DNA of 64,000 nt from assembly GCF_036543075.1 (NCBI RefSeq), contig NZ_JAZHPF010000012.1:1-64000 (forward strand), written 5' to 3'. This document shows positions 32,798 through 44,533 of the stretch, piece by piece (position 1 is the first letter of the stretch; each line of letters opens with the position of its first letter). Under the pieces are notes generated by a model. That model saw only the letters and a list, made by a program, of their open reading frames with translations, did no database searches and was not told the origin of the DNA. The position numbers and the translations under genes are program-made. The DNA comes from Deinococcus sp. YIM 134068 (GTDB taxonomy: Bacteria > Deinococcota > Deinococci > Deinococcales > Deinococcaceae).

Positions 32798-35533
32798 CTA
32801 CCCGTCCAGGCGCTGCACGCTGCTTCCGGCGGCGCTCTTGGTGACGAGGAGGCGGCTGGGCAACCTCTCGGAGAGGCTCTCGACGTGGGTGATGACGCCG
32901 ACCATGCGGCCCTGCGTCCGCAGGTTCTCCAGCACGTTCGCCACGGCCTCCAGCGCCTGCGGGTCGAGGGTGCCGAAGCCCTCGTCGAGGAAGAGCGCCC
33001 CCAGAATCCGGTTGCCCGCGAGGTAGTCGCTCAGGGCGATGGCGAGGCTGAGGCTGGCGAGGAAGGTCTCACCGCCCGATAAGGTCTTGACCGCCCGCGT
33101 CTCGCCCGCGTTCCACAGGTCCTGCACGACGTACTCGCCGTCCTCCAGCGCGAGGCGGTAGCGCCCGTCGCTGATCTCAAACAGGAGCGCCCCCGCGCCC
33201 GTGAGCACCCGCGCCTCGACCTCCGCGAGGAGGTACTGCGGGAACTCGTTGGCCCGCAGCGTGTTCGAGAGGGTCTGCCAGGTGTCGAGCCGCGCGGCGA
33301 CCTCCCCCGCCTCCGCCTCGATCTCGGCCTTGCGCCTCAGCCGCTCGCGCAGACCGCGCTCCTGCTCGGCGAGGCTCCCGGCCCGCTCGTGGGCATTTGT
33401 CAGGGCGCTGGTCGTGGCGGTCAGGTCGCGGTCGGCCTGACGGAGGTGGGCCGGGTCGAAGGGTTCGACCCCGAGTTGCCGCCCCAGTTCGGCGAGCCGG
33501 GCGCGCAGTTGCTCCACCTGCGCCCCGTGGGTGCGCGCGGCCCCCTCCAGCGCGGCGATATCGGCCTCCGGCAGCCCGGCGGCGCGGGCCTGATCGGCGC
33601 TCAGCCCCAGGGAGGAGAGGGCGGTGCTCAGGGCGCTCCCCGTCTCCTCCGCCTCGCGGGCGCGTGCCCCGGCGGCGTGGCGGGCGGAGGTCAGCGTGGC
33701 CTGCGCCGCCGCGTGGGCGCTGTGCGCTCGGGCCTGCGCCGCCTGCGCCTCGCTCAGGCGGGTGCGGAGGGTCTTGACCTCGGCCAGCAGGCGCTGACGC
33801 TCCCGCGCGGGGTCCGTGCCTGCCGCGCGCACCCGCCCCGCCAGCCCGGCGAGTAGCCGCAGGGCGAGGTCGTGCGGGTCGCCCGTGATGTTGGCCTCCA
33901 GTTGGCGCAGGTCGGCGTCACGTTGTTTGAGGGCCTCCTCCCAGTCGGCGACCTCGGCCCGCTTGGCCTCGATGGCCTTTTTGCGGGCGGCGAGTTCGGC
34001 CTTGAGTTCGAGGTAGCGGGTGCGGCGGTCGGTCAGCGTGCGGTCGAGCGCCCCCACACGCCCCTCCAGCGCCTCCAGGTTCACGGTGGGAGCCTCCGGC
34101 AACGTCCGCACCGTCCCCTCACACAGCGGGCAGGGTTCCCCGAGGTGGAGGTGTGCCCGGTACGCCGAGAGTCCCGCCTCGCGCCGGGCGGCCTCCAGCT
34201 CGGCGGTCGCGGCGTCGAGGTCCGCCTTCGCGGCCTTGCCCTCGCGCTCCACCCGGCCCCATTCGAGCGTCTGGTCCGCCTGGAGGTGTTCGTCGGCGGC
34301 GAGGCGGGCTTTTTGCGCGCTCAGCCCCGTCTTCTCGGTCTCCAGTTGCACGCGCTCGCGGCGCAGGGTGTCGAGCTTGCCCGCCGCCTCGCGCGCCGTC
34401 TGGTGCGCGTCCTCGTCCCAGGGCAGGGGGGAGGTGTGGGTGGTCTGCACCGTGCCGCCCGCCCGCCTCAGCCGGGCCGCGTCCGCCTCAGCTTCACGTA
34501 GTGCGTCCGCGCGGGCCTCCAGTTCGGGGATGCGGGCCTCCGCCTCCTGCGCCGCTCTCAGGGCGAGGTCCGCCGCCCCCACCGCGCGCCGGGCCGCCGC
34601 CTCCTGCCCCGCCGCCCGCTCCAGCTCGCCCGCCTCCCGTTCCGCCGCGATGCGCGCCCGCTCCGCCGCGTCGAGCAGGGGAAGGACGCCCGCCACCCGC
34701 CGCGCCCGCTCGGCCCGCCGCTCCCCCTCGCGCACGCCCTCCGACCGGGCCTCCAACGTGCTCAGGCGACGCTGGGTGTCCTCGCGGGCGGTCCACACGC
34801 CCTCCAGCGCCCGCAGTCGGTTCACCTGCCCCTGAAGCCGCTCCTGCGTCTCGCGCAGGCGCTCGGTCTCGGCGTCCAGCGCCTCGCGCTCGGCGCGCAG
34901 GGTCCGGGCCGCCTCGGGGGTCACGCCCGCGTATTCGCCCGCCAGCAGCGCGTGGAGGCTGGTCGAGCGGTGCTTGAGGTCCTTCGCCCGCTCGCCCGCG
35001 AAGCCCTGCATGGCCCGCACGTGGTCGAGGCCCATCAGCTCGCCGAGGAGGGCCTGCCGCTCCTTGCCCGTGCCGCGCAGGAAACCGTCGAACTTGCCCT
35101 GCGGCAGCAGCACGCTCCTTGCAAAGGTGTGGAAGTCCAGCCCCACCACCCGCCGGATGCGGTCGTTGACCCCCTTCGCGCCCCCGTCGTTCAGGCCCAC
35201 CCAGCGCCCCTCGTCCCGGCGCTCCAGCCGCACCTCGTTCTCGGCCTGCCTGCGCCCCTTGCTGCGCGCCACCCGGTAGGTCTCGCCGCCCGCCTCGAAG
35301 GTCAGGCTGACGCTCAGGCCCCGCTCCCCCTGCTTGGAGATCAAGGCGTCCATCCCGCGCTCCCCCAGCCGGGGCGTACTTCCGTACAGCGCGAAGGTCA
35401 TCGCGTCCAGCAGCGCACTCTTCCCGCTCCCCGTCGGCCCCACGATGGCGAACAGCTCCAGGTCGGAGAAGTCCACCTCCGTGTGTTGCGGGTAGGACAT
35501 GAAGCTCTGGAGTTCGAGCTTGAGGGGCCTCAT
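32798..35533 (-). CDS. sbcC: Exonuclease SbcC (Rad50-like ATPase)
   Basis: A 911-aa Rad50-family ATPase that pairs with SbcD to process hairpins and double-strand breaks, relevant to Deinococcus DNA repair. Walker A is GPTGSGKSALLDAMTFALYG near residue 35. Coiled coils are interrupted by a zinc hook with HLGEPCPLCEGTVRT (CxxC). The C-terminal lobe has the signature LSGGETFLASLSLAIAL and Walker B ALFLDEGFGTLDP. The gene follows sbcD after a 115-base gap filled by a stuttering inverted repeat, an unusual interruption in an otherwise compact operon. Confidence 0.95.
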   Translation of the reverse strand: MRPLKLELQSFMSYPQHTEVDFSDLELFAIVGPTGSGKSALLDAMTFALYGSTPRLGERGMDALISKQGERGLSVSLTFEAGGETYRVARSKGRRQAENEVRLERRDEGRWVGLNDGGAKGVNDRIRRVVGLDFHTFARSVLLPQGKFDGFLRGTGKERQALLGELMGLDHVRAMQGFAGERAKDLKHRSTSLHALLAGEYAGVTPEAARTLRAEREALDAETERLRETQERLQGQVNRLRALEGVWTAREDTQRRLSTLEARSEGVREGERRAERARRVAGVLPLLDAAERARIAAEREAGELERAAGQEAAARRAVGAADLALRAAQEAEARIPELEARADALREAEADAARLRRAGGTVQTTHTSPLPWDEDAHQTAREAAGKLDTLRRERVQLETEKTGLSAQKARLAADEHLQADQTLEWGRVEREGKAAKADLDAATAELEAARREAGLSAYRAHLHLGEPCPLCEGTVRTLPEAPTVNLEALEGRVGALDRTLTDRRTRYLELKAELAARKKAIEAKRAEVADWEEALKQRDADLRQLEANITGDPHDLALRLLAGLAGRVRAAGTDPARERQRLLAEVKTLRTRLSEAQAAQARAHSAHAAAQATLTSARHAAGARAREAEETGSALSTALSSLGLSADQARAAGLPEADIAALEGAARTHGAQVEQLRARLAELGRQLGVEPFDPAHLRQADRDLTATTSALTNAHERAGSLAEQERGLRERLRRKAEIEAEAGEVAARLDTWQTLSNTLRANEFPQYLLAEVEARVLTGAGALLFEISDGRYRLALEDGEYVVQDLWNAGETRAVKTLSGGETFLASLSLAIALSDYLAGNRILGALFLDEGFGTLDPQALEAVANVLENLRTQGRMVGVITHVESLSERLPSRLLVTKSAAGSSVQRLDG

Positions 35534-35550
35534 GGGCGCGCCTCCGGCGT

Positions 35551-35634
35551 GGGTCTAACCGTCAAAAGGTCTGACCGTCTAACGGAAGGGGCGGCCCCGG
35601 CGGTTCGACCGTTCGACGGTTCGACCGTTAGACC
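35551..35634. repeat. Stuttering inverted repeat S8 (word GTTCGACC)
   Basis: The left arm (35551-35585) carries GTCTAACCGTCAAAAGGTCT and GACCGTCTAACGG. The right arm (35599-35633) carries GGTTCGACCGTTCGACGGTT and CGACCGTTAGAC. The two pair imperfectly around a GGGGCGGCCCC core, itself a palindrome. It lies between sbcD and sbcC and could reduce read-through or set the protein ratio. Confidence 0.7.
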
Positions 35635-35648
35635 ACGAGCGAAGCGAG

Positions 35649-36830
<1,182 letters not shown>

Positions 36831-37043
36831 GACGGAAAAAATAGCACGGGGACGCAGTTTGAAAGCCGCCGTGGGTGGGATTGGGGCGGCTGGGGCGAGG
36901 CTCGCCGGGGGCAGTTGCCGGGGGAGAAGAGAGGGGCGACGGGGGGATGGAGCGCGTCGGAATCGTTCTTTCTCAAGCGGTCGAGTCGAGAAGGCGGTCC
37001 CCTGTGCTCAGGCCCAGGCCGAACTTCTGAAAGCGAGGGGCGT
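36831..37043. other. Divergent promoter region upstream of sbcD
   Basis: A non-coding gap of about 210 bases, less GC-rich near 36965-37045, holding the sbcD promoter on one side and the TTGACA promoter on the other. No ORF or repeat element is seen. Confidence 0.4.
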
Positions 37044-37072
37044 TTGACAGAGAAGGCGATACAGATTATGCT
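37044..37072 (+). promoter_or_regulatory. Near-consensus sigma-70-type promoter
   Basis: TTGACA (37044-37049), a 17-nt spacer, then TATGCT (37067-37072). This is the best -35/-10 pair in the window. Transcription would start near 37080, giving an mRNA with a 5' UTR of about 40 nt and a good AAGGAG site before ATG 37121, unlike the leaderless neighbours. Confidence 0.7.
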
Positions 37073-37120
37073 GGAGACGTAATTGAAACTGACCTCACGC
37101 TCACCCGAAGGAGCCACCCC

Positions 37121-37432
37121 ATGTCCACTCCCCTGTACCGCCACGGCGATGTTTTCCTGCGCGCGACCCTGCCGCCGACCGGACCGCTCCAGCCCACCGG
37201 GCATCTCGTTCTGGCCCACGGCGAGGTGACGGGCCACGCGCACCGCATCGCGGAGACGCACGCGGCGCAACTCTACGAGGCGGGCGGCCCCAACCGCTAC
37301 CTGCACGTCACCGCCGCGCACGCCACGCTGACGCACGAGGAGCACGCGCCCATCCGTCTTCCGGGCGGGTGGTACCGGGTCTGGCGGCAGCGCGAGTACA
37401 CGCCCGGCAGCGTCCGCGTGGTGCTCGACTGA
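37121..37432 (+). CDS. Hypothetical protein, 103 aa, partner of the DUF6745-like gene
   Basis: A small beta-rich His-containing protein: LYRHGDVFLRATLPPTGPLQ, LAHGEVTGHAHRIAETHAAQ, HVTAAHATLTHEEHAPIRLP, GGWYRVWRQREYTPGS. Several His residues (HGEVTGHAHR, THEEHAP) could bind metal, and the overall look is cupin- or phage-like. It overlaps the next gene by 1 base (TGATG). I recall proteins of this pattern next to DUF6745 genes in other bacteria, but cannot give a function. It has a strong sigma-70 promoter and ribosome site. Confidence 0.65.
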   Translation: MSTPLYRHGDVFLRATLPPTGPLQPTGHLVLAHGEVTGHAHRIAETHAAQLYEAGGPNRYLHVTAAHATLTHEEHAPIRLPGGWYRVWRQREYTPGSVRVVLD

Positions 37433-38403
37433 TGTTCCGGGTGGGAAGCGGCGGGCGCATGATCTCGGTGCCGCATCGGGAGCGGGAGACGCAGGCACAG
37501 CCCGCCCCTTCGCCCGTTCCACCGTCCGGCGCGGTGCCCACCGTCATCCCCGAACAGGCCCGGACGCTGCTGCGGCGCGGCCCGGTTCCCTCCGCCCTCC
37601 ACGTCTCCGGCCCCCTGAATCTCAGCGGGTCGGCGTGGCTGCGCGCCCTGCCCGAATGGCTGCGCTGCACGTCCCTGAACGTGGACGACTGCCCGAACCT
37701 CAGCGCCCTGCCGACCGACCTGCAAGCGGACTCGCTGAGCGCGCGGAATACGCCGTCCCTGCATGAGGTGGACGGACGCCTGAGCGTGCGGGACGGCGTG
37801 GACCTGAGCGGAAGCGGCCTGCGGACCCTGAGCGCCGAGTTGCGTGCCGCGCGGCTGAGCGTGCGCGACTGCCGCTCCCTGACGCGGCTGGAGGGGCAGG
37901 TCAGCGTCGGCGGATTGGACGTGAGCGGGTGTGCCGTGCTGACGACGCTGGGGGCCGACCTCCACCTCACCGGCCCGCTCGAACTTGCGGACAGCGGCCT
38001 GACGGGCCTGCCCACCGGTCTGCGGGCGAGCCTGCGCTGGCGCGGCGTGCCCGTGGATGCCCGCATCGCCTTCCGCCCCGACACCCTGACGGGCCGCGAG
38101 GTCCTGCTCACCCGCAACGTGCAGCGCCGCCGGGTTCTCCTCGACCGCATCGGCGTGGAGCGGTTTCTCGCCGAGGTCGGCGGACTCATCCTCGACCGGG
38201 ACCGGGACGCGGGCGGCGAGCGCCAGCTCGTGCGGGTGCCCCTGGGCGACGACGAGCCGCTCGTGGCCGTCCTCGTGCGCTGCCCCTCGACCGGGGGTCG
38301 GTATGCCCTGCGTGTGCCGCCGCACATCCGCACCTGCGCTGGGGCGGTGGCGTGGACGGCGGGGCTGGAGCCGGAGGACTACCGGCCCATGCGGGAGGCG
38401 TGA
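37432..38403 (+). CDS. DUF6745-like protein with LRR/solenoid repeats
   Basis: A 323-aa protein. Residues of about 50-220 are short repeats of LSVRDCRSLTRLEGQ or LNVDDCPNLSALP type, about 20 aa each, predicting a leucine-rich or beta-solenoid. The C-terminal domain (about 235-320) carries GVERFLAEVGGLILDRDRDA, GGERQLVRVPLGDDEPL and RYALRVPPHIRTCAGAVAWT, which match my memory of DUF6745. The start overlaps the upstream stop (TGATG), so the pair is coupled. The function is unknown. It was probably acquired or maintained as a pair, judging from coupling and the shared promoter. Confidence 0.65.
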   Translation: MFRVGSGGRMISVPHRERETQAQPAPSPVPPSGAVPTVIPEQARTLLRRGPVPSALHVSGPLNLSGSAWLRALPEWLRCTSLNVDDCPNLSALPTDLQADSLSARNTPSLHEVDGRLSVRDGVDLSGSGLRTLSAELRAARLSVRDCRSLTRLEGQVSVGGLDVSGCAVLTTLGADLHLTGPLELADSGLTGLPTGLRASLRWRGVPVDARIAFRPDTLTGREVLLTRNVQRRRVLLDRIGVERFLAEVGGLILDRDRDAGGERQLVRVPLGDDEPLVAVLVRCPSTGGRYALRVPPHIRTCAGAVAWTAGLEPEDYRPMREA

Positions 38404-38444
38404 GAGGACGCGTGCGGCATCACCCCTCACCCGGCGTCCCCCGT

Positions 38445-38637
38445 AAACGCCTGATGTGTCATGGAAAGCCAGCGTTTCAGAAGTGCTTTTTGCTTTTTTG
38501 CTCCCTCTCCCCTTGCGGGTGACTCGTAGAGCTGCGAAGTAGAGGGTCGGGGAAGGGGGTGACGAGCACCGCTCGTCCTCCTGCCAGACGAAGAAAACGC
38601 TCGTTTTCCTTGAGCCGGGATTCACATCGAGCGGCGT
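38445..38637 (-). mobile_element. MITE-like repeat, copy B
   Basis: In reverse orientation: AAACGCCTGATGTG at the left end and CACATCGAGCGGCGT at the right. The invariant hairpin is GACGAGC-acc-GCTCGTC. Relative to the other copies it has a 25-bp insertion-like stretch (CTCGTAGAGCTGCGAAGTAG) in the second hairpin loop. It lies between the DUF6745-like gene and the vWA gene. Confidence 0.85.
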
Positions 38638-38786
38638 GAGGGGGAGGGGTAAAAAACACGCGTCATCTCGCCTCTCTCGTTAGCCCCGCTTCCCCCTCCA
38701 CTACCCCCATCAACTCTGCTCACTTCCAGCCTCTGCCCGGTCACAATGACGGGGAGACGCCCTTCTCTTCACCTCAAGGAGACCCC

Positions 38787-40643
38787 ATGACCCAGCAGCA
38801 GCCCGTGCAGGTGGAGTACAGCTTCGGCCAGTCGCAACTCGTGGAGGGGATGGCGGGCGCGTCCGACCTCCTCGTCCGCTTCCGGCTGCCGAGCACGGGG
38901 GCGGCGCGCAGGCCGCTGAACCTCGCGCTCGTCATCGACCGGAGCGGGAGCATGGCCGGGGGCCTCCTCAAGCACGCCATCCGCGCCGCGCAGGGGGTGG
39001 TGGACGAACTCGGACCGGGCGATACCCTCAGCGTGGTCGTGTACGACGACGAGGTACAGACCCTCATCGCGCCCACCGCCGTCACCGACCGGGCGGCCCT
39101 CAAGGCGCGGCTCGCGGGCATCCGGGCGGGCGGCCTGACGAACCTCTCCGGCGGCTGGCTGCGCGGGGTGGAACTCGTGGCGGCGCACGCCGGGCCGCAG
39201 GTCGTGAGCCGGGTGCTGCTCCTCACCGACGGGCAGGCGAACGTGGGCGTCAGCGATCCGAGCGTCCTCACGAAGACGGCGGCCCAGAAGGCGGAAGCGG
39301 GCGTGACGACGACCACGCTCGGCTTCGGCAGCTACTTCCAGGAGGACCTCCTCATCGGCATGGCGCGGGCGGCGGGCGGCAACTTCTACTTCATCCAGTC
39401 CGCCGACGACGCCGCCGACGTGTTCGGCATCGAGCTTCAGACCTTGAAGGCCGTCGCCGCGCAGAACCTGACCGTCACCCTGTCCCCGGCTCCCGGCGTG
39501 AACGTGACGGACGTGCTCAGCCTCCACCGCAAGGGGAGCGATTCCCTCACCCTCGATCTCGGCGACGTGTACGAGGACGAGGACAAGCTGCTCGGCCTGA
39601 GCCTCAGCCTGCCCGCCCTGCCCGCCGGGGACCACGGGCTGCTCGGCCTCACCTTCCGGGCGGACGCGGTGCGGGACGGGGCCATCGAGACGCTGACGGG
39701 CGGGCTGGACGTGCGCGCGGTCGCCGCGCCGCTCGGCCCGGACCTGAGAAGCGACGTGGCCGTGACCCTCGACCTCGCCCGACTGCGGATCGCCCGCGCG
39801 AAGGAGCGGGCCGTGGACCTCGCGGACGGGGGCGACGCGGCGGGGGCGGAGGCGATCTTGCGCGGTCTCATCGGCGAGCTGCGCGCCTCCGGGCTGCATG
39901 AACACTTCGAGATCGCCGAGGAAATCGAGCAGCTCGAACACTACGCCGCCCGCATCGCGTCCCGGCGGCTGGACGGCGACACCCGCAAGGAACTGCGCGA
40001 CCAGTCCTTCCAGGGCCTCAGCCGCGCCCGCACCGATCTCCTCGGACGCGGCGTGACCGTGGACGCCGCCGCCCTCGCCCTGCCCGTGGTGGCGGATGCG
40101 GGGAACGGCGTGGAACTCGTCTGCGTGCGGGAAGGGGGACGCCTGCGCGTGAAGGTGGAGGCGGACGGCGAGGGCGGCGGCCTGAACGTCCAGTTCCCCC
40201 GCGCCCTGCGTGCCGAGGGTGCCCGTTACGTGGTGGACGGGCTGGAGACGAGCGCGGACGGCTCCTTCTACCGGGTCGTCGGTGAGGTGCGCCGCGTCGT
40301 GCGCCCCGGCGAGAGCGACCCGCTGGCGGGCGTCCGTGGGGGCGGGTTCGGTGCCTCCCGCTCGGCCCCCGCGCCCCGCGCCGTCAAGGCCCCCGTCACC
40401 CTGGCCGACCTGGAGAATACGGATGCGGTCGGCTCAGGCGTCCTCGTCCAGTGCCTCAAGGACGGGAGCAAGTTGCGCGCCCGCGTGGTGTCGGACGGTT
40501 ACCACCCCGACTGGAACATGCGCTTCCCACGCGGCATCCGTGAGGACGGCACCCTGTACGTGGTGGACATGGTGAACACCGCGCCCGACGGCAAGTCCTA
40601 CATCGCCTCCGGCACCATCCGCCGCTTCGTGCAGCCGAGCTGA
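38787..40643 (+). CDS. vWA-domain protein with duplicated C-terminal module
   Basis: A 618-aa cytosolic protein. A von Willebrand A domain spans about 45-220 with a complete MIDAS: DRSGSM, the Thr in GGLTNLSGGW, and LLTDGQ. A beta and helical linker follows. The C-terminal third has two copies of a ~70-aa module (about 445-510 and 545-615): one with NVQFPRALRAEGARYVVDG and FYRVVGEVRRVV, the other with NMRFPRGIREDGTLYVVDM and SYIASGTIRRFV. I do not know a name for the module. There is no signal peptide. It may be a binding scaffold; a link to the DUF6745-like pair upstream is possible but separated by a MITE. Confidence 0.8.
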   Translation: MTQQQPVQVEYSFGQSQLVEGMAGASDLLVRFRLPSTGAARRPLNLALVIDRSGSMAGGLLKHAIRAAQGVVDELGPGDTLSVVVYDDEVQTLIAPTAVTDRAALKARLAGIRAGGLTNLSGGWLRGVELVAAHAGPQVVSRVLLLTDGQANVGVSDPSVLTKTAAQKAEAGVTTTTLGFGSYFQEDLLIGMARAAGGNFYFIQSADDAADVFGIELQTLKAVAAQNLTVTLSPAPGVNVTDVLSLHRKGSDSLTLDLGDVYEDEDKLLGLSLSLPALPAGDHGLLGLTFRADAVRDGAIETLTGGLDVRAVAAPLGPDLRSDVAVTLDLARLRIARAKERAVDLADGGDAAGAEAILRGLIGELRASGLHEHFEIAEEIEQLEHYAARIASRRLDGDTRKELRDQSFQGLSRARTDLLGRGVTVDAAALALPVVADAGNGVELVCVREGGRLRVKVEADGEGGGLNVQFPRALRAEGARYVVDGLETSADGSFYRVVGEVRRVVRPGESDPLAGVRGGGFGASRSAPAPRAVKAPVTLADLENTDAVGSGVLVQCLKDGSKLRARVVSDGYHPDWNMRFPRGIREDGTLYVVDMVNTAPDGKSYIASGTIRRFVQPS

Positions 40644-40649
40644 GGCGGC

Positions 40650-41204
40650 CTACACCTCCAGCCGTTCCGGGAAGCCTGCGGGGAGGTCCATCGCCGCGAG
40701 CCGCCCGCTCGCCCGGTCCACGAGGACGAGGAGGTTAGCCGCTTCCGGGGCGAGCTTGCTGGGATACAGGAGCGCGTCGAAGCGCCCGGAGTCGAAGGCG
40801 GCCCGCCCCAGCCGTTGCGTCGGCGCGTCCCGGCCCCGGCCCGTGAGGACCTGCCAGTCCCCGGTGAGTTCCTGCAAGCCCGTGCCGAGCCGCTCCTGAA
40901 CCTCCTCGTCGGTGAGGTCCAGCACGCGCCCGGCCCGCAGGGGGAGGCTCAGGCAGGTCACGCCCCGCAGCTCGCCCTCTTCCGGCGATTGTCGGTATTC
41001 CTTGACCGCGAGTTCGGGGCTGAGCGACAGGTACAGCGTCCGGAACGCTCCCCCCCGGCTGTAGCGCCCGTCTTTCGTGAGGTCGCGCAGGGCGTCCGTC
41101 ACGTCCCGCACCGACACGCCTCCCACACAGCGGTGGGCCGTGCCCTCCCAAATGGTGGGGGCGACGGTCTGAAGGGCCTCTCTCATTTCGGCGTCCTTGA
41201 GCAT
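40650..41204 (-). CDS. RES-domain protein (NAD+ phosphorylase toxin-like)
   Basis: A 184-aa RES-like protein, with WEGTAHRCVGGVSVRD near the N-terminus, RYSRGGAFRTLYLSLSPELA and a long helical region, then DALLYPSKLAPEAANLLV. Known RES toxins degrade NAD+ and are paired with an XRE-type antitoxin. Here no XRE-like antitoxin gene lies on the same strand, so it may be orphan or non-toxic. The ATG follows a TAGCTT box (41211-41216, minus strand) by 6 nt, giving a leaderless mRNA. Divergent from the Uma2 gene. Confidence 0.72.
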   Translation of the reverse strand: MLKDAEMREALQTVAPTIWEGTAHRCVGGVSVRDVTDALRDLTKDGRYSRGGAFRTLYLSLSPELAVKEYRQSPEEGELRGVTCLSLPLRAGRVLDLTDEEVQERLGTGLQELTGDWQVLTGRGRDAPTQRLGRAAFDSGRFDALLYPSKLAPEAANLLVLVDRASGRLAAMDLPAGFPERLEV

Positions 41205-41281
41205 GGAGGGAAGCTATCCGGCTTCGGACACGTTGGCTTGAGGACCGGCTCAACGCTGCGTTTACGCCGTACCATGCGGGC

Positions 41282-41851
41282 ATGCAAGGCCTCGCCTTCA
41301 AGCGCATGAGCGTGGAGGAGTACCTCCGCACGGAGATCGAATCCGAGTTCCGGCGGGAGTACGTGGGCGGCTTCTGGTACGGCCTGCACGGGGAGTCCGG
41401 CGAGGAGGACGGCACGAGCGCGGCTCACTGCGGCGTCACCACGAACGTCATGATGAAGCTCTTCGACGCCTGCGACCGCCGGGAGTTGTGGCTGGGGTCC
41501 TCTCAATTCAAGCTCCACATCCCGGAGCGGCCCAGCTTCTTCTATCCCGATCTGGCGGTCTACCGGACAGAAAACGTGCAGGAGTGGTACGGCACCGACC
41601 CTCTCTTTCTGCTGGAGGTGATCGAGCCGCGTACGGAGTTGGTGGACAGGTGCGTGAAATACCATGCCTATGCCGCCCTTCCCAGCCTGCAAACCTACCT
41701 GATCGCCGAGCAGAGGGAGCGGCGGGTCTACGTCTATCAGCGTGACGGCGGACGTTGGGGGATGACAGAGTATGCGGGAGACGGCCTCATCCCCCTGCCC
41801 TGCCTGGGCGCGGAGTTGTCGCTGGACGAGATGTACGACGGCGTGCTCTAA
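41282..41851 (+). CDS. Uma2-family endonuclease (DUF820)
   Basis: A 189-aa PD-(D/E)XK nuclease-like protein. Diagnostic features are MSVEEYLRTEIESEFRREYV at the start, FYPDLAVYRTENVQEWYGTD (the Pro-Asp pair), LFLLEVIEPRTELVDRC (Glu strand) with VKYHAYAALPSLQTYLIAEQ, and a beta end. The catalytic Asp, Glu and Lys-like positions look kept. Uma2 genes are abundant in cyanobacteria and Deinococci, and their role is uncertain. TACCAT (41270-41275) lies 6 nt before the ATG (leaderless). It is 49 bases upstream of recD2. Confidence 0.85.
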   Translation: MQGLAFKRMSVEEYLRTEIESEFRREYVGGFWYGLHGESGEEDGTSAAHCGVTTNVMMKLFDACDRRELWLGSSQFKLHIPERPSFFYPDLAVYRTENVQEWYGTDPLFLLEVIEPRTELVDRCVKYHAYAALPSLQTYLIAEQRERRVYVYQRDGGRWGMTEYAGDGLIPLPCLGAELSLDEMYDGVL

Positions 41852-41900
41852 CGCCATTCCGCCGCCGACAGAATCCGCCCCCGGCGCTATCCTGTCCACC

Positions 41901-44012
<2,112 letters not shown>

Positions 44013-44017
44013 GGCTT

Positions 44018-44533
44018 TCAGGATGGAATCAAGCCGTCTATAGCCTCATCAACCTCTTCCATCAGGGGAATGGTGGCGGCGAGTGCGCCCAGCGTCTTTT
44101 GGTAGTGGTTCTGCTCCGCGAGGCTCAACGTGCGGCCCCGCCGGTCCTTCAGCCACTTCTCGGCCACTTGATACCCGCCCACTCGGAATTCCCAGACTTC
44201 TGGAGTTACACCGGTAAACCATTGGTCCGAATTGATCATCACCTTGCCCGTGGTATCGCCTGCACTGGGATGAATGAACTCGGGGTAGCCCTTCTCGACC
44301 GCGTTGCTGCCCGCTTTGGGGAAGCCGCCCAGTTTGCCCGCCGTTTCGAGGAGGTGTTGCCCGGCTAGCTTGGCCCCCAACTCTGCCAGCGCCCAGAAGC
44401 GTTCGAGTGTGTCAGGCAACGGAATACGCGGAAAGTCCGTGCGGAGGAAGTCGGCGTAGCGGCTGCGGTAGCTGGGGCTGTGTAGCACGGCGTAGATGTA
44501 GTGGAATACGTCTTCGGGCATAAATCCCGCCAT
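44018..44533 (-). pseudogene. Out-of-frame C-terminal part of the restriction-modification protein
   Basis: This frame reads LMAGFMPEDVFHYIYAVLHS, then SYRSRYADFLRTDFPRIPLP and LIPS at the end. It matches the usual C-terminal tail of type IIG/ISP-like enzymes. In the present sequence it is out of frame with the upstream part. The frame upstream stays open through the whole tandem repeat (PEQLMAGFM), so a change in repeat number can join the two. Loss of one 10-bp copy, or gain of two, would restore a single 1138- or 1148-aa reading frame. Confidence 0.85.
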
